A stretch of 64,000 bases of DNA from positions 1 through 64,000 of the forward strand of contig LNIY01000078.1 in NCBI GenBank assembly GCA_001449105.1, given 5' to 3'. Source of the DNA: Caulobacter vibrioides (GTDB lineage: Bacteria > Pseudomonadota > Alphaproteobacteria > Caulobacterales > Caulobacteraceae). A program made the position numbers and the translations under genes. Shown piece by piece: positions 42,736 to 53,808 of this stretch. Each line of letters opens with the position of its first letter. The first letter of the stretch is position 1. The notes under the pieces are model-generated. The model was not told where the DNA came from. It did not search any database and worked only from the letters and a program-made list of their open reading frames with translations.

Positions 42736-45699
42736 TTACATCCCCAGCTTGAACCGCGCGCCCAGCACGATCCGGCGATCGGCGGTGGCGTAGCGGAACG
42801 GCAGGTTCTCCCACTGCAGGTAGCGACCGGTGGGCTCCTCGGTGAGGTTGATGCCCTCCAGCACGATCTTGATCGCCGGGGTCACCTGGTAGCCGACCTG
42901 GGCGTCGAGCTGGCCATAGGCCCGCTCCCACGTGCCCAGGCTGTGGCGATCCGTGCCCGAGCCGAACGAGAAGTCGCCCTGGTAGCTCTTGTCGCGCCAG
43001 GCGTAGGAGACGCGGGCCTCGAAGCCGTGACCCTCGTAAAAGCCCTGCAGGTTGAAGGCGTGCTTGGCCACGCCCGGGATCGGCAGGTTGTCGTCATAGT
43101 CGTTCGACTTCGAGGTCTCGGAGTCGGAGTAGGTGTAGTTGGCGTTGAAGCCGAACCCGTTCTCGAAGGCGTACTGCGCCGCCAGTTCGATGCCCTTGAT
43201 GCTGCCGCCGTCGCCGTTCACCGGCGCGGTGTAGACGCCCAGGGTCGCCCCCTCGACCGAGCCGTCGGCCACGGTGCGCGGCACGGTGTCGGTCTGGATG
43301 AACGAGTCGACGCTCTTGTAGAAGAACGCCCCCGAGACGATGCCGCTACGTCCCAGATAGCGCTCGTAGGCGATGTCGAACTGCGAGGCGCGGTACGGGT
43401 CGAGGTCCGGGTTGCCGCCGCTGCCGTTGGTGTACAGGAAGCGGTTGAGGTTCGGGCCCGGGGTCGAGCTGCGGGTGAAGTTGAAGGCCGAGCCCTGGCC
43501 CAGCTGGAACAGGTCCTGACGCGACACGACCCGGGCGGCCGACACGCGCACCTTGTCGGTTTCGTTGATGTCGAACACCGCGCTCGCGCTGGGCAGGACG
43601 TCGGTATATTCGCGAGTGGTCTTGATGGCGTCCGGGTTGCCGATGACGCCGTTCCAGCTGTCGGTGCCCCAGTACCAGGGCGAGGTCGGCGTGCCGCTGG
43701 AGTCGATGGTCAGCTCGGTGCGGACCACGCGGACGCCGGCGTTGACGTGATAGCGATCGTCCGAGCCGCCCAGGTCGGCCATGGCGTAGCCGGTGGTGGT
43801 CTTTTCCTTGATCCGGAACGACTGGATCGGATCGGCGAACTTCTTGAACGGCGTCGAGGAATAGAGGTTCGACAGCCAGGCGACCGGGTTCTCCATCTGG
43901 CTGCGGTTCTGGAACAGCGCGGTGATGCCGCCCACCCGCAGGGTCTCGAACCGCTCGGGGTTCGAGGCCGCCGTCTGGTAGGGCGTGATCAGGGCCGGCG
44001 AGGCGCCGAAGCGGCCGTCGTCGGTGGCCGTCTGGCCGCAGTTGGGACGGCCCGGCGTGCCGGCCGGCAGGCCGCACGACTTGAAGCCGATGGCGCCGTC
44101 CTGGAAGTAGCCGTACGGGGTCCAGTCCTGGCCGAAGGTCCGGCCGTTCAGCTCGCCCTTGCCGGAATAGTCGGCCAGCAGCTGCCAGAACTCGGAGTCG
44201 ATCTTGCGTTCGGCGTAGCGGACGCCGGCGGTCAGCACGAGGTCGCCGCTCTCGCCGAACTCGGGCCGGAACTTCAGGTCGCCGCGGATCGAGGTGTTGT
44301 CGATCTGGGTGTCCTCGCCGAACACCCAGTGCGACTTGGCGAACACGCTCGAAGGCGTGGTGAACTGCGCGGCGTTGGCCGGGGTGAACTTGGGATTGTC
44401 GCCGTTGGCGTAGCTGTAGGTGAAGGTCGCCGGCGCCGTGGCGTTAGGCGTCAGGCCCGCGGCCGTGCCGTTGCGCACGGTGTACTGAGTGTAGCGCACG
44501 TCGTTGTTGGCGCTGGCGCTCTCGTAGTCGGCGGTGGAATAGGCCGCGCGCACGCTGCCCGTCACCCGCCCGCCGTTGTCCCAGTTCAGGGCGACCTGGA
44601 AGTTGTCGGTCTTGGCCTGCGAGTCCTGCAGGTAAGAGGTGCCCTCGGCCGAGTTGGCCGTGACCGTGCCGCTCTGCACCACGCCGTTGCCGTCGACGCT
44701 GGCGCCGGCCGCGTAGGTGGCGTTCTCGTTGGCGAACGGGAACTTGATCGAGGCTTCGCTGGTCTTGATCTTCAGGTCCGAGTGGAACCAGTCGCCGGTC
44801 AGCTGCAGCGACTCGGTCAGGGCGAAGTCGAGATTCAGCGAGGCGCCGAGGCGCTTGCGCTCCTGGTCGCGATAGGTGGCGTAGCGATACTCGGGCGACC
44901 ACACGTCGAGGGTTCCGCCGCCGACCACCGGACGGTCGTTGAACGCCCAGCCGCCGCGGTTCTCGCCGCCCAGCACGTCGGTGTGGATCTCGGTCTTGTC
45001 GTAGGACAGCGTGCCCAGTACGGCGAAGCGGTCGCTGAACTTGTAGCCCAGCACCAGCGAGCCGGTCGGATTCCAGTCGGTGTCGCCGGCCTTGTTGCCG
45101 CGCAGGTCGCCGGCGATCGTGATGTCGTCGCGCAGGGACCGGGCGTTGCGGGTCTTCAGGTTGATGATGCCACCGAGGCCGCCTTCCAGCAGCGAGGCGT
45201 CCGGCGACTTGTAGACGTCGACGCCGCCGATCAGTTCGGACGGAATGCCTTCCAGCGAGTTGGTCTGGTTGATCTTGCCTTCGCCCAGGCGGAACAGCTC
45301 CATGCCCGAGACGAAGATGTCGTTGTTCAGGACGGTGACGTTCTGGTCGAGGCCGCGGATGCGCACCCGGGTGCCCTGGCCGTTCTCGCGGTCGATCTGC
45401 ACGCCGGGCAGGCGCTGCAGCGACTCGGCGATGTTCTGGTCGGGGAACTTGCCCATGTCCTCGGCGGTGACCGACTCGATGATCAGGTTCGAGTTCTTCT
45501 TGGCCGACAGCGCGCTCTGCAGCGAGGCGCGGAAACCGGTGACGATCACCTCCTCAACCGAGGATGGTTCCTGGGCCGAGGCGGGCGCCGCCGCGTCGGT
45601 CGCGGCGGTCTGGGCCAGGGCTTGGCCCGCGCCCAGCAGAACGACCGAGGACGCCGCCGCCATCAGCGCGTACCGGGTCGCGTAAGTCTTCGAAATCAT
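42736..45699 (-). CDS. TonB-dependent receptor (large, Caulobacter/Xanthomonas sugar type)
   Basis: A 987-aa outer-membrane receptor. Signal peptide MISKTYATRYALMAAASSVV, TonB box SVEEVIVTGFRASLQSAL, plug with LQRLPGVQIDRENGQGTRV and GVDVYKSPDASLLEGGLGG, then a long barrel ending in LGARFKLGM. It fits the TonB-dependent receptors linked to carbohydrates in Caulobacter and Xanthomonas. The ATG at 45699 has GGGGA at good spacing, better than 45705. Two LacI-type operators lie 152 and 168 nt upstream. Uptake of a glucose-containing oligosaccharide is inferred from its neighbours. Confidence 0.92.
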   Translation of the reverse strand: MISKTYATRYALMAAASSVVLLGAGQALAQTAATDAAAPASAQEPSSVEEVIVTGFRASLQSALSAKKNSNLIIESVTAEDMGKFPDQNIAESLQRLPGVQIDRENGQGTRVRIRGLDQNVTVLNNDIFVSGMELFRLGEGKINQTNSLEGIPSELIGGVDVYKSPDASLLEGGLGGIINLKTRNARSLRDDITIAGDLRGNKAGDTDWNPTGSLVLGYKFSDRFAVLGTLSYDKTEIHTDVLGGENRGGWAFNDRPVVGGGTLDVWSPEYRYATYRDQERKRLGASLNLDFALTESLQLTGDWFHSDLKIKTSEASIKFPFANENATYAAGASVDGNGVVQSGTVTANSAEGTSYLQDSQAKTDNFQVALNWDNGGRVTGSVRAAYSTADYESASANNDVRYTQYTVRNGTAAGLTPNATAPATFTYSYANGDNPKFTPANAAQFTTPSSVFAKSHWVFGEDTQIDNTSIRGDLKFRPEFGESGDLVLTAGVRYAERKIDSEFWQLLADYSGKGELNGRTFGQDWTPYGYFQDGAIGFKSCGLPAGTPGRPNCGQTATDDGRFGASPALITPYQTAASNPERFETLRVGGITALFQNRSQMENPVAWLSNLYSSTPFKKFADPIQSFRIKEKTTTGYAMADLGGSDDRYHVNAGVRVVRTELTIDSSGTPTSPWYWGTDSWNGVIGNPDAIKTTREYTDVLPSASAVFDINETDKVRVSAARVVSRQDLFQLGQGSAFNFTRSSTPGPNLNRFLYTNGSGGNPDLDPYRASQFDIAYERYLGRSGIVSGAFFYKSVDSFIQTDTVPRTVADGSVEGATLGVYTAPVNGDGGSIKGIELAAQYAFENGFGFNANYTYSDSETSKSNDYDDNLPIPGVAKHAFNLQGFYEGHGFEARVSYAWRDKSYQGDFSFGSGTDRHSLGTWERAYGQLDAQVGYQVTPAIKIVLEGINLTEEPTGRYLQWENLPFRYATADRRIVLGARFKLGM

Positions 45700-45850
45700 G
45701 AGCATTCCCCTAGGTTACGGCCGCAGAGAGCCGATCTCCGCCGACAGGGTCGACGTGAGTAAGTTCGCCAGTTTTTCGGGATGCCTTGCGCATCCTCCCT
45801 TGTGCTCCGGCCCTTCTCGGGGGTCGGCGACTGCAACCTATGAGTAACGC

Positions 45851-45862
45851 GACAGCGCTGTC
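45851..45862. promoter_or_regulatory. LacI-family operator, TonB receptor, site 1
   Basis: GACAGCGCTGTC, a perfect palindrome in the promoter region of the receptor gene. Confidence 0.78.
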
Positions 45863-45866
45863 AATG

Positions 45867-45878
45867 GACAACGCTGTC
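45867..45878. promoter_or_regulatory. LacI-family operator, TonB receptor, site 2
   Basis: GACAACGCTGTC, one mismatch from symmetry, starts 16 nt after site 1. The two dimers would sit about 1.5 turns apart. Confidence 0.72.
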
Positions 45879-45930
45879 AATCGCGTAACAAAATTCTCTG
45901 AAGCTATTTGTGTGATTTATCGGCTGAAAG

Positions 45931-45961
45931 CCGCGAAGCCTTGCGGGAGAAGGCTTCGCGG
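45931..45961 (-). terminator. Strong hairpin downstream of the small gene at 46006
   Basis: CCGCGAAGCCTT pairs perfectly with AAGGCTTCGCGG around a 7-nt loop. The U-tract on the minus strand is weak (CTTTC). It would end the transcript of the 51-aa gene before the receptor promoter. The remaining part of 45700-46005 holds only the two operators. Confidence 0.5.
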
Positions 45962-46005
45962 AAACAGCAGGGCGGCGCGGCGAACCACCGGCCGCAAGGC
46001 CGTGA

Positions 46006-46161
46006 TCAGCCGATCTGTTCGATGATGTGTTCACGCAGTTCGGCGCGGGTGAGTCCCGGCCAGGCCCACTCGGTGCGGGTCGGCGGCGTCACGGCGCGCG
46101 AATGCGGTTTGATGCGAGGCTTCCGCTGAAGGGCCGCCGCGCGGATAAGATTGGTATTCAT
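46006..46161 (-). CDS. Small protein of unknown function (51 aa)
   Basis: The peptide MNTNLIRAAALQRKPRIKPH continues to a C-terminus with PGLTRAELREHIIEQIG. The basic, Pro-containing first half and an amphipathic final helix look protein-like. GGAA lies 7 nt before the ATG, and a strong hairpin follows the stop codon. It sits between the LacI gene and the receptor operators. I do not recognise it. Confidence 0.45.
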   Translation of the reverse strand: MNTNLIRAAALQRKPRIKPHSRAVTPPTRTEWAWPGLTRAELREHIIEQIG

Positions 46162-46383
46162 AAAGTTCCAGACAGGGCTCGGCGCGTCGCCGGGCCAAAA
46201 GTTCAACAGAGGGTGGAAAGCCCGAAGGCGGCGTTCGAAACGCCGCGCGAAGTGGGCGATGAAGCGCATCGCACAGCCGGCCTGACAGGCAGGGGGCGAT
46301 CAGCTCTGACGCTCATATGGTGAACCGATCGCGGTATTCAACCCCACCGTCGACGACGACAGGAAGATTATGTCTCGGAAGCG

Positions 46384-46408
46384 AAAAGGGGAGCGATAGT
46401 CGTCCCCT
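46384..46408 (-). terminator. Rho-independent terminator of the LacI-family gene
   Basis: On the minus strand GGGGA-CGA-CTA-TCG-TCCCC-like arms (46388-46407) are followed by TTTT. The hairpin overlaps the stop codon. Confidence 0.65.
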
Positions 46409-47429
46409 ACCCCGCCGCCGGCCCGGTCGACTCCCGCACCACCAGTTCGAAGTCCAGCAGGCGCGATGGCGGCGCGGCGCCGTCCTCCCCCTTCAGGTCG
46501 CCGCTCAGCAGCAGGTCGGCGGCGGCCGCGGCCATGGCCTGGATCGGCTGGCGCACCGTGGTCAGCTGCGGCCAGACGACCTTGGCGCCGGGCGTGTCGT
46601 CGAAGCCGGCCACCGACAGGGTCTCGGGCACGTTCAGGCGCAGGCGGTTAGCCACCGCCATCACGCCAAGCGCCATGTCGTCGTTGGAGGCGAAGATCGC
46701 CGTCGGCCGATCCTCGCCCGCCAGCAGGGTCTCGGCCGCCTCGAAGCCCGAGCGGAACGAAAACCAGCCCTGGGCCACGCGGTCCTCGCGCACCGCCAGG
46801 CCGTGCTCGGCCATGGCCTTGGCGTAGCCGTCGTAGCGCAGGTGGGCCGCGCCGTGGTCGGGGTGGCCCTTGATGAAGGCGATGTCCTTGTGACCCAGCT
46901 TGATCAGGTGGGCGGTCATCTCGTAGGCGGCGGCCACGTCGTCCATCCGCACATAGGCCGAGCGGTCGAGATCGCGGTCGGGCGACAGCCGCACATACGG
47001 CACGCCCTCGGCGTCCAGCACCGCCAGCACCCGGGCGTCGTCGCAGACCGGCGGGGTCAGGATCACCCCGTCCATCCGCAGCGTGGCCAGCATCGGCGCC
47101 ACCTGCTCCTCGACGTCGCCCTCGGAATCCAGCGGCTCGACGATCAGGTGATAGCCCTCGGTGCGGCAACGGCCGATGGCCCCCAGCTGCACGTCGGTGA
47201 CGTAGGCGGGGCTCGGGTTGTCGAAGAACACGCCGATCAGATAGGCCTTGGAGCCCGCCAGGCTGCGGGCCGAGATGTTGGGCCGGTAGTTCAGCGCCGC
47301 CACGGCCTCCTGCACCCGGTCGCGGGTGGCGGCCTTGACGTTGGGCTCGCGGTTCAGCACCCGCGACACGGTCTTGATCGAAACGCCCGACATGCGGGCG
47401 ACGTCGTGGATCGTAACCTTGGCGTTCAA
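46407..47429 (-). CDS. LacI-family transcriptional regulator of the sugar locus
   Basis: A 340-aa repressor. The DNA-binding segment VTIHDVARMSGVSIKTVSRVLN and hinge helix (PNISARSLAGSKAYLIG) are canonical. The sugar-binding domain resembles a periplasmic binding protein (HHLIVEPLD-like, AIFASNDDMALGVMAVANRL, GFDDTPGA). The residue pattern of the first helices fits recognition of a central-CG palindrome. The gene lies 53 nt from its own operator and between the receptor and the zwf operon. In C. crescentus a LacI-type regulator (CelR) is encoded next to glk-edd-pgl-zwf; this is probably its counterpart. The inducer is unknown. Confidence 0.92.
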   Translation of the reverse strand: MNAKVTIHDVARMSGVSIKTVSRVLNREPNVKAATRDRVQEAVAALNYRPNISARSLAGSKAYLIGVFFDNPSPAYVTDVQLGAIGRCRTEGYHLIVEPLDSEGDVEEQVAPMLATLRMDGVILTPPVCDDARVLAVLDAEGVPYVRLSPDRDLDRSAYVRMDDVAAAYEMTAHLIKLGHKDIAFIKGHPDHGAAHLRYDGYAKAMAEHGLAVREDRVAQGWFSFRSGFEAAETLLAGEDRPTAIFASNDDMALGVMAVANRLRLNVPETLSVAGFDDTPGAKVVWPQLTTVRQPIQAMAAAAADLLLSGDLKGEDGAAPPSRLLDFELVVRESTGPAAG

Positions 47430-47481
47430 GAATGGGCCTCGCGCGGCGTTGATTCAGCCTTCAAGCGAGACAACAAGCCAT

Positions 47482-47493
47482 GACAACCTTGTC
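47482..47493. promoter_or_regulatory. LacI-family operator, regulator gene
   Basis: GACAACCTTGTC, with perfect arms GACAA/TTGTC. It lies 53 nt upstream of the lacI-type start, which suggests autoregulation. Confidence 0.7.
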
Positions 47494-47563
47494 AAGGCGA
47501 CCCCTTTTTGAACGAAGGGGCTGAAAGCGGGTCCTACCGGCGACTTCCGCGGCGGAAACCTCG

Positions 47564-47660
47564 TCCTTCGACAGGCTCAGGATGAGGTTTCTATACGTCC
47601 CGAACGCCGGCCATGGTCCTCATCCTGAGCTCGTCGAAGGACGAGGACCACGCACCGGCG
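47564..47660. repeat. Palindromic intergenic repeat (family C)
   Basis: CCTTCGACAGGCTCAGGATGAGG and the inverse CCTCATCCTGAGCTCGTCGAAGG. It lies between glk and the regulator gene, where the ED transcript would end. Confidence 0.75.
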
Positions 47661-47675
47661 CCAGGAAAACCAGCC

Positions 47676-48683
47676 CTACGAAATCGAAGCCTGGCCGTCC
47701 GGCGTCATCGCCACCGCAGCCCCGATCAGGGCGGTGTGCGGGTGCAGGATCACGTGGGTCGGTATGTCCTTCACGTAGTCGCTCAGCCGGCCCTTGGCCT
47801 CGAAGCGCTCGCGGAAGGCGCTGGCTTCCAGCAGATCGATGATCCGGGGCGCGATGCCGCCGGCGATGAACACGCCGCCGCGCGCGCCCAGGGCCAGGGC
47901 CAGGTCGCCCGCCGTCGAGCCGAGGATGGCGCAGAAGCGCTCCACGGTGGTCTTGCAGCATTCGCGACCGGCGACGGCGCCTTCGGTGATGGCCTTGGCG
48001 GCCAGTTCCTCGACCGGACGCCCCTCGATCTGGGCCAACAGGACGTGCAGGTCCTCCATGCCCGGACCGGCCAGGATCCGTTCGACCGACACGCGGCCGT
48101 ACTTGGCCTGCAGGCCGCGCAGGATCTCGATCTCGATCTCGTCGACCGGGGCGAACGAGATGTGGCCGCCCTCGGTGGTCAGCGGCGTGTCGCAGCCGTG
48201 GCGACGCACCATGCCGGCGGCGCCGAAGCCGGTGCCCGGCCCGATGATCGCCAGGTCCCCCTCGCCCGAGGTCGGCAGCGGGCCGATCTGGCGCAGGTCC
48301 TTGGGGCTCAGGCGCGGCGCAGCCAGGGCCTGGGCCGTGAAGTCGTTGATCAGGCGGGCGTTACGGAAGCCGCCCGCGCGGCGCAGGCTGTCTTCCGACA
48401 GACGCCAGTCGATGTTGGTGAAGTGAACGGCGCCGTGCTCGATCGGGCCCGCCACCGCGACCACGGCCTGGTCGGGGTGCTTGACCCCCACCTTGGCCAG
48501 ATAGTCCTCGATGGCGTCCTCGGCCGTGTCGTAGTCCTCGCCCCTGTAGGCGGTGGGCTCGATCAGGCGAGGATCCGGACCGTCGAAATCGACCAGGGCG
48601 AAGCGGGCGTTGGTGCCGCCGATGTCGCCGACCAGGCCCAATCCCTTTCCTTGGGCAAGCCCGTGTGCGTTGGCGCCGTTCAT
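47676..48683 (-). CDS. glk: Glucokinase
   Basis: A 335-aa kinase that phosphorylates glucose with ATP. Phosphate loop [12 protein letters not shown] near residue 20; IINDFTAQ-like [29 protein letters not shown]. The N-terminus is about 13 residues longer than usual; the ATG at 48683 has GGGAA upstream. Last gene of the zwf-pgl-edd-glk operon, 16 nt after edd. It would feed glucose released by the GH3 enzyme into the pathway. Confidence 0.95.
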   Translation of the reverse strand: MNGANAHGLAQGKGLGLVGDIGGTNARFALVDFDGPDPRLIEPTAYRGEDYDTAEDAIEDYLAKVGVKHPDQAVVAVAGPIEHGAVHFTNIDWRLSEDSLRRAGGFRNARLINDFTAQALAAPRLSPKDLRQIGPLPTSGEGDLAIIGPGTGFGAAGMVRRHGCDTPLTTEGGHISFAPVDEIEIEILRGLQAKYGRVSVERILAGPGMEDLHVLLAQIEGRPVEELAAKAITEGAVAGRECCKTTVERFCAILGSTAGDLALALGARGGVFIAGGIAPRIIDLLEASAFRERFEAKGRLSDYVKDIPTHVILHPHTALIGAAVAMTPDGQASIS

Positions 48684-48699
48684 GGGTTTCCCGTTCCCT

Positions 48700-50511
<1,812 letters not shown>

Positions 50512-50517
50512 CAGAAA

Positions 50518-51204
50518 CTACTCCGCCCAGAGGATGCGGACCGGGGCGCGGTCCTGCTTCAGGATCCTGGCGATCGGCAGGTCGGGATCGATCTGCCCTT
50601 CCAGGAGCTCGCGCTTGGCCTGGCCGGTGACCAGCAGCACGATCAGCGACGACTGAATCAACGCCTGGAAGGTCAAGCTGATCCGCGGCAGGTCGGGGGC
50701 CGGCTCGCCCTTGGGCGCGGCCACGACCAGGCGATCGGTGTCGGGGTCCAGGCCCACGGCCAGGGCCGGGTTGCCAGGGAACAGCGAGGCGAAGTGGCCG
50801 TCGGCGCCGACGCCCAGCAGCGCCACGCCGAACGGCAGGGCCTGGGCCACGCCCTCCTGCGCCTTGTCGGCCGAGGTCTGCTGGTCGACGCCCTCGAAAT
50901 AGAGCGGCGCGAAGCTCGCCTTGGCGGCCTCGCCGACCAGCAGGTGACGGCGCACCAGGCCCTCGTTGCTGCCCGGATGATCGGGCGGCACGAAGCGGTC
51001 GTCGCTGAGCGTGACGGTGACCTTGTCCCAGGGGACGGTCAGAGTCGCCAGGCGATCGTAGACCGGCGCCGGCGTCGTGCCGCCGGTGGCGGCGAAGCCG
51101 GCCTTGCCGTGGCTGGCCACGGTCGTGGTCAGGGCGCCGGCGATGGTCGAGGCGGCCGCGTCGTACAGCGCCTCGCGGGTCGGGAAAACTTCAAGCTTGG
51201 GCAT
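50518..51204 (-). CDS. pgl: 6-phosphogluconolactonase
   Basis: A 228-aa DevB/Pgl-type lactonase that hydrolyses 6-phosphogluconolactone. Visible: TLSDDRFVPPDHPGSNEGLVR and LLGVGADGHFASLFPGNPAL, the typical substrate-binding segments. It sits between zwf and edd with gaps of 15 and 6 nt. Confidence 0.95.
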   Translation of the reverse strand: MPKLEVFPTREALYDAAASTIAGALTTTVASHGKAGFAATGGTTPAPVYDRLATLTVPWDKVTVTLSDDRFVPPDHPGSNEGLVRRHLLVGEAAKASFAPLYFEGVDQQTSADKAQEGVAQALPFGVALLGVGADGHFASLFPGNPALAVGLDPDTDRLVVAAPKGEPAPDLPRISLTFQALIQSSLIVLLVTGQAKRELLEGQIDPDLPIARILKQDRAPVRILWAE

Positions 51205-51219
51205 GTTGCGGGTACCCTT

Positions 51220-52686
51220 TTACGACTTCCAGCCGCGGCCTTGCGGCGCGATCAGCGAGGCGGCGCTGGGCGGGCCCCAGGTGCCGGCGGCGTAGGTCGC
51301 CGGCTCGATGCCCGCGTCGGCCCAGGCCTTGGCCACGCCGTCGACGAACCGCCAGGCGGCCTCGACCTCGTCGCGACGGACGAACAGGGTGCGGTCGCCG
51401 CGGAACGCGTCCAGCAGCAGCTTTTCGTAAGCGATGCGGCGGCGGGCGCCCGGCGCGGCCATGTTCAGCGACAGCGGCAGCGACTGCAGCCGCATGCCCT
51501 CTTCCGACAGGCCCGGACGCTTGGTCATCACCGACAGCGAGATGTCTTCTTCCGGCTGCAGGTCGATGACCAGGCGATTGGCCTGCATCTCACCCTGGGT
51601 CACGGCGCCGAAGATGTTGTGCGGCACGGGCTTGAACTGCACGACGATCTGGGTGCGGCGGTCGGGCAGGTTCTTGCCGGTGCGCAGGAAGAACGGAACG
51701 CCCGCCCAGCGCCAGTTGTCGATCGCCACCTTCATGGCCACGAAGGTCTCGGTCTTCGACGGCTGGCCGACTTCCTCGGCATAGCCGGCGCGGGCGGTGC
51801 CCTCGACCACGCCCGCCACGTACTGGCCGCGGACGGTGTCGTGCGCCACGTTGTCCTTGGTGAAGGGACGCAGGGACCGCAGCACCTTGACCTTCTCGTC
51901 GCGGACGGCGTCGGGATCGAAGCCCGACGGGGCCTCCATCGCGACCAGGCACAACAGCTGCAGCAGGTGGTTCTGCAGCATGTCGCGCAGGGCGCCGTAC
52001 TCGTCGTAATAGTGCCAGCGATCGCCGACCTTCTCGGTCTCGGCGATGGTGATCTGGACGTGGTCGATCGACTTGTGGTCCCACAGCGGCTCGAACAGCA
52101 CGTTGGCGAACCGCAGGGCCGTCAGGTTCTGGACCGTCTCCTTGCCCAGGTAGTGGTCGATGCGGAAAATCTGGCTCTCGTCGACCACGGCGCCGACGGC
52201 GGCGTTGGTGATCCTGGAGCTTTCGAGGTCGCGGCCGATCGGCTTTTCCAGCACCAGGCGCGTCGACGGGCCGGTCAGGCCGGCGGCCTGCAGGGCCTGG
52301 CAGGCGGACGGATAGAGGCTGGGCGAAACGGCGAAGAACACCGTCAGCGAGTCATGGCCGCCGATCTTGTCGGCGAGGGCCTTGGCCCCCTCCTCCTTGG
52401 TGATGTCGATCGAGAGATAGTCGAGGCGGGCGGCCAGGCGCTCCCAGGCGGCCTCTTCGACGTTGGCGCGCTTGCCCAGGTGCTCGCGCACCAGCTTGCG
52501 ATAGCCCGCGCCGTCCAGGTCGCCGCGAGCGACGCCGAAGATGCGCAGGTCGCGCGGCAGCAGCCGGTCGACTTCCAGGAAATACAGCGACGGCAGAAGC
52601 ATCCGCAGGGCCAGGTCGCCGGCGCCCCCGAGGAGCACCAGGACGTCGCGGCCCGTCTCACCGTTATCGGCTTTTTTCTTGGTCAA
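51220..52686 (-). CDS. zwf: Glucose-6-phosphate 1-dehydrogenase
   Basis: A 488-aa enzyme that oxidises glucose-6-phosphate. Rossmann motif LLGGAGDLALRML (here GGAGDLA), active-site RIDHYLGKE with the catalytic His, and KPIGRDLESS. The TTG at 52686 (LTKKKADNGE) is chosen: GGTGGA lies upstream, and the longer frame to 52743 would run through the LacI-type operator at 52702. First gene of the Entner-Doudoroff operon. Confidence 0.93.
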   Translation of the reverse strand: MTKKKADNGETGRDVLVLLGGAGDLALRMLLPSLYFLEVDRLLPRDLRIFGVARGDLDGAGYRKLVREHLGKRANVEEAAWERLAARLDYLSIDITKEEGAKALADKIGGHDSLTVFFAVSPSLYPSACQALQAAGLTGPSTRLVLEKPIGRDLESSRITNAAVGAVVDESQIFRIDHYLGKETVQNLTALRFANVLFEPLWDHKSIDHVQITIAETEKVGDRWHYYDEYGALRDMLQNHLLQLLCLVAMEAPSGFDPDAVRDEKVKVLRSLRPFTKDNVAHDTVRGQYVAGVVEGTARAGYAEEVGQPSKTETFVAMKVAIDNWRWAGVPFFLRTGKNLPDRRTQIVVQFKPVPHNIFGAVTQGEMQANRLVIDLQPEEDISLSVMTKRPGLSEEGMRLQSLPLSLNMAAPGARRRIAYEKLLLDAFRGDRTLFVRRDEVEAAWRFVDGVAKAWADAGIEPATYAAGTWGPPSAASLIAPQGRGWKS

Positions 52687-52701
52687 TTTCGTCCACCCTA
52701 T

Positions 52702-52713
52702 GACAACGTTGTC
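52702..52713. promoter_or_regulatory. LacI-family operator, zwf operon
   Basis: GACAACGTTGTC inside a 16-bp perfect palindrome ATGACAACGTTGTCAT (52700-52715). It lies 16 nt upstream of the zwf TTG start codon. Confidence 0.8.
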
Positions 52714-52884
52714 ATGACACGCCCGTTCGTGCTTGGCAAGCACACGGTCGACCCAGGCCCGTCGCGACCGCCGGTGCGGCCCCTACCTAGGCCCTTTGTC
52801 GGCCGGTCGCCATAAGACCAATCGCTTTTCCAAAACGCGTGACAAAGCTTGTCCGCACCGTCTTTTTCGGGGCATCACCTGCCC

Positions 52885-53397
52885 ATGAGCACGACCCTGC
52901 GCCGCGCCGTCACGGACGACGCCGAGACCCTGTCCGCCCTGGGGGCGCGCACCTTCACCGAGACCTTCGCGCACCTCTATCCGCCCAAGGATCTGGAGAC
53001 GTTCCTGGCCTACGCCTACGGCCTGGAGCGCACCCGCGCCGACCTGGCCCATCCCGACAAGGCGACCTGGATCCTCGAGCTCGACGGCCAGGCCGTCGGC
53101 TACGCCCTGGCCGGCCCGTGCGACCTGCCCCACCCCGACGTGGAGCCGGACCACGGCGAGCTGAAGCGAATCTACGTGCTGAAGGAACACCAGGGCGGCG
53201 GCCGCGGCTCGCTGCTGCTGAACACCGCGCTGGACTGGCTGGAACGGGACGGCCCGCGCCCCCTGTGGATCGGCGTCTGGTCCGAGAACCACGGCGCCCA
53301 GCGCCTCTACGGCCGCATGGGCTTTGCGAAGGTGGGCGAATACTTCTTCCCCGTGGGCGAGATCCAGGACCTGGAGTTCATCCTGCGGCGGGGGTGA
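52885..53397 (+). CDS. GNAT family N-acetyltransferase
   Basis: A 170-aa acetyltransferase. Acetyl-CoA loop: IYVLKEHQGGGRGSLLLN; then WIGVWSENHGAQRLYGRMGF and a final beta strand. The pattern resembles spermidine/spermine or ribosomal-protein acetyltransferases, but the substrate is not readable. Divergent from zwf. ATG at 52885; the frame opens earlier, but without a start that matches the fold. Confidence 0.88.
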   Translation: MSTTLRRAVTDDAETLSALGARTFTETFAHLYPPKDLETFLAYAYGLERTRADLAHPDKATWILELDGQAVGYALAGPCDLPHPDVEPDHGELKRIYVLKEHQGGGRGSLLLNTALDWLERDGPRPLWIGVWSENHGAQRLYGRMGFAKVGEYFFPVGEIQDLEFILRRG

Positions 53398-53425
53398 GGG
53401 ACGCTCTTCCTCTATTCCCCTTCGC

Positions 53426-53580
53426 TCGTCATCCCGGCCGCAGCGAAGCGAAGAGCCGGGACCCAGGAGGCTGGGCTCTGTGGATGGACTGGGCGCCGCC
53501 AACGGCAGCCATCGCAATGCGGCGGCCCTGGGTCCCGGCTCTACGGCCCGCCACGCGGGCCTCCGGCCGGGATGACGAGC
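53426..53580. repeat. Palindromic intergenic repeat (family E)
   Basis: CGTCATCCCGGCCG...CCGGGACCCAGG and the inverse CCTGGGTCCCGGC...CGGCCGGGATGACG lie about 70 nt apart. It shares the GGGACCCAGG core with family D. Confidence 0.75.
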
Positions 53581-53593
53581 TTGGGTAGAACCC

Positions 53594-53746
53594 TCAGTGC
53601 CCCGGACGCGGCTCGAAAGAGCGCTTCTCGTCCTTCAACTCGACGCATTCCTTATCGGGCTTCTGGCCGTGCTGGGCCTTGGGCTCCGACTTCGGAACGC
53701 AGAAGTTGGTCATCGGGTTCTGGTGCTGGAACGGCTTGGTCATCAT
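53594..53746 (-). CDS. Small soluble protein of unknown function (50 aa)
   Basis: The peptide starts MMTKPFQHQNPMTNFCVPKS, continues with EPKAQHGQKPDKECVELKDE and ends KRSFEPRPGH. It has two Cys and many Lys, Glu and Pro, no membrane segment and no signal. GGGAGG stands 8 nt before the first ATG, strong support for translation. I do not recognise the family. Confidence 0.6.
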   Translation of the reverse strand: MMTKPFQHQNPMTNFCVPKSEPKAQHGQKPDKECVELKDEKRSFEPRPGH

Positions 53747-53808
53747 GGCGGCGCCTCCCGTCTGAACATCACTCTACGCGCCTTTGCGGCGCCTCTCGTT
53801 GATCCGGC

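Noticed and set aside
42943..45762. A 939-codon open frame opposite the TonB receptor
   Set aside because: Same reason: antisense of a certain receptor, no protein-like pattern.
52687..52743. A longer Zwf starting at 52743
   Set aside because: It would place the LacI-type operator inside the coding region, and the family N-terminus starts near the TTG at 52686.
52841..52853. A sixth LacI-type site, GACAA-AGC-TTGTC
   Set aside because: The spacer is 3 nt instead of 2, and LacI-family proteins usually do not tolerate that. It may be a degenerate copy.
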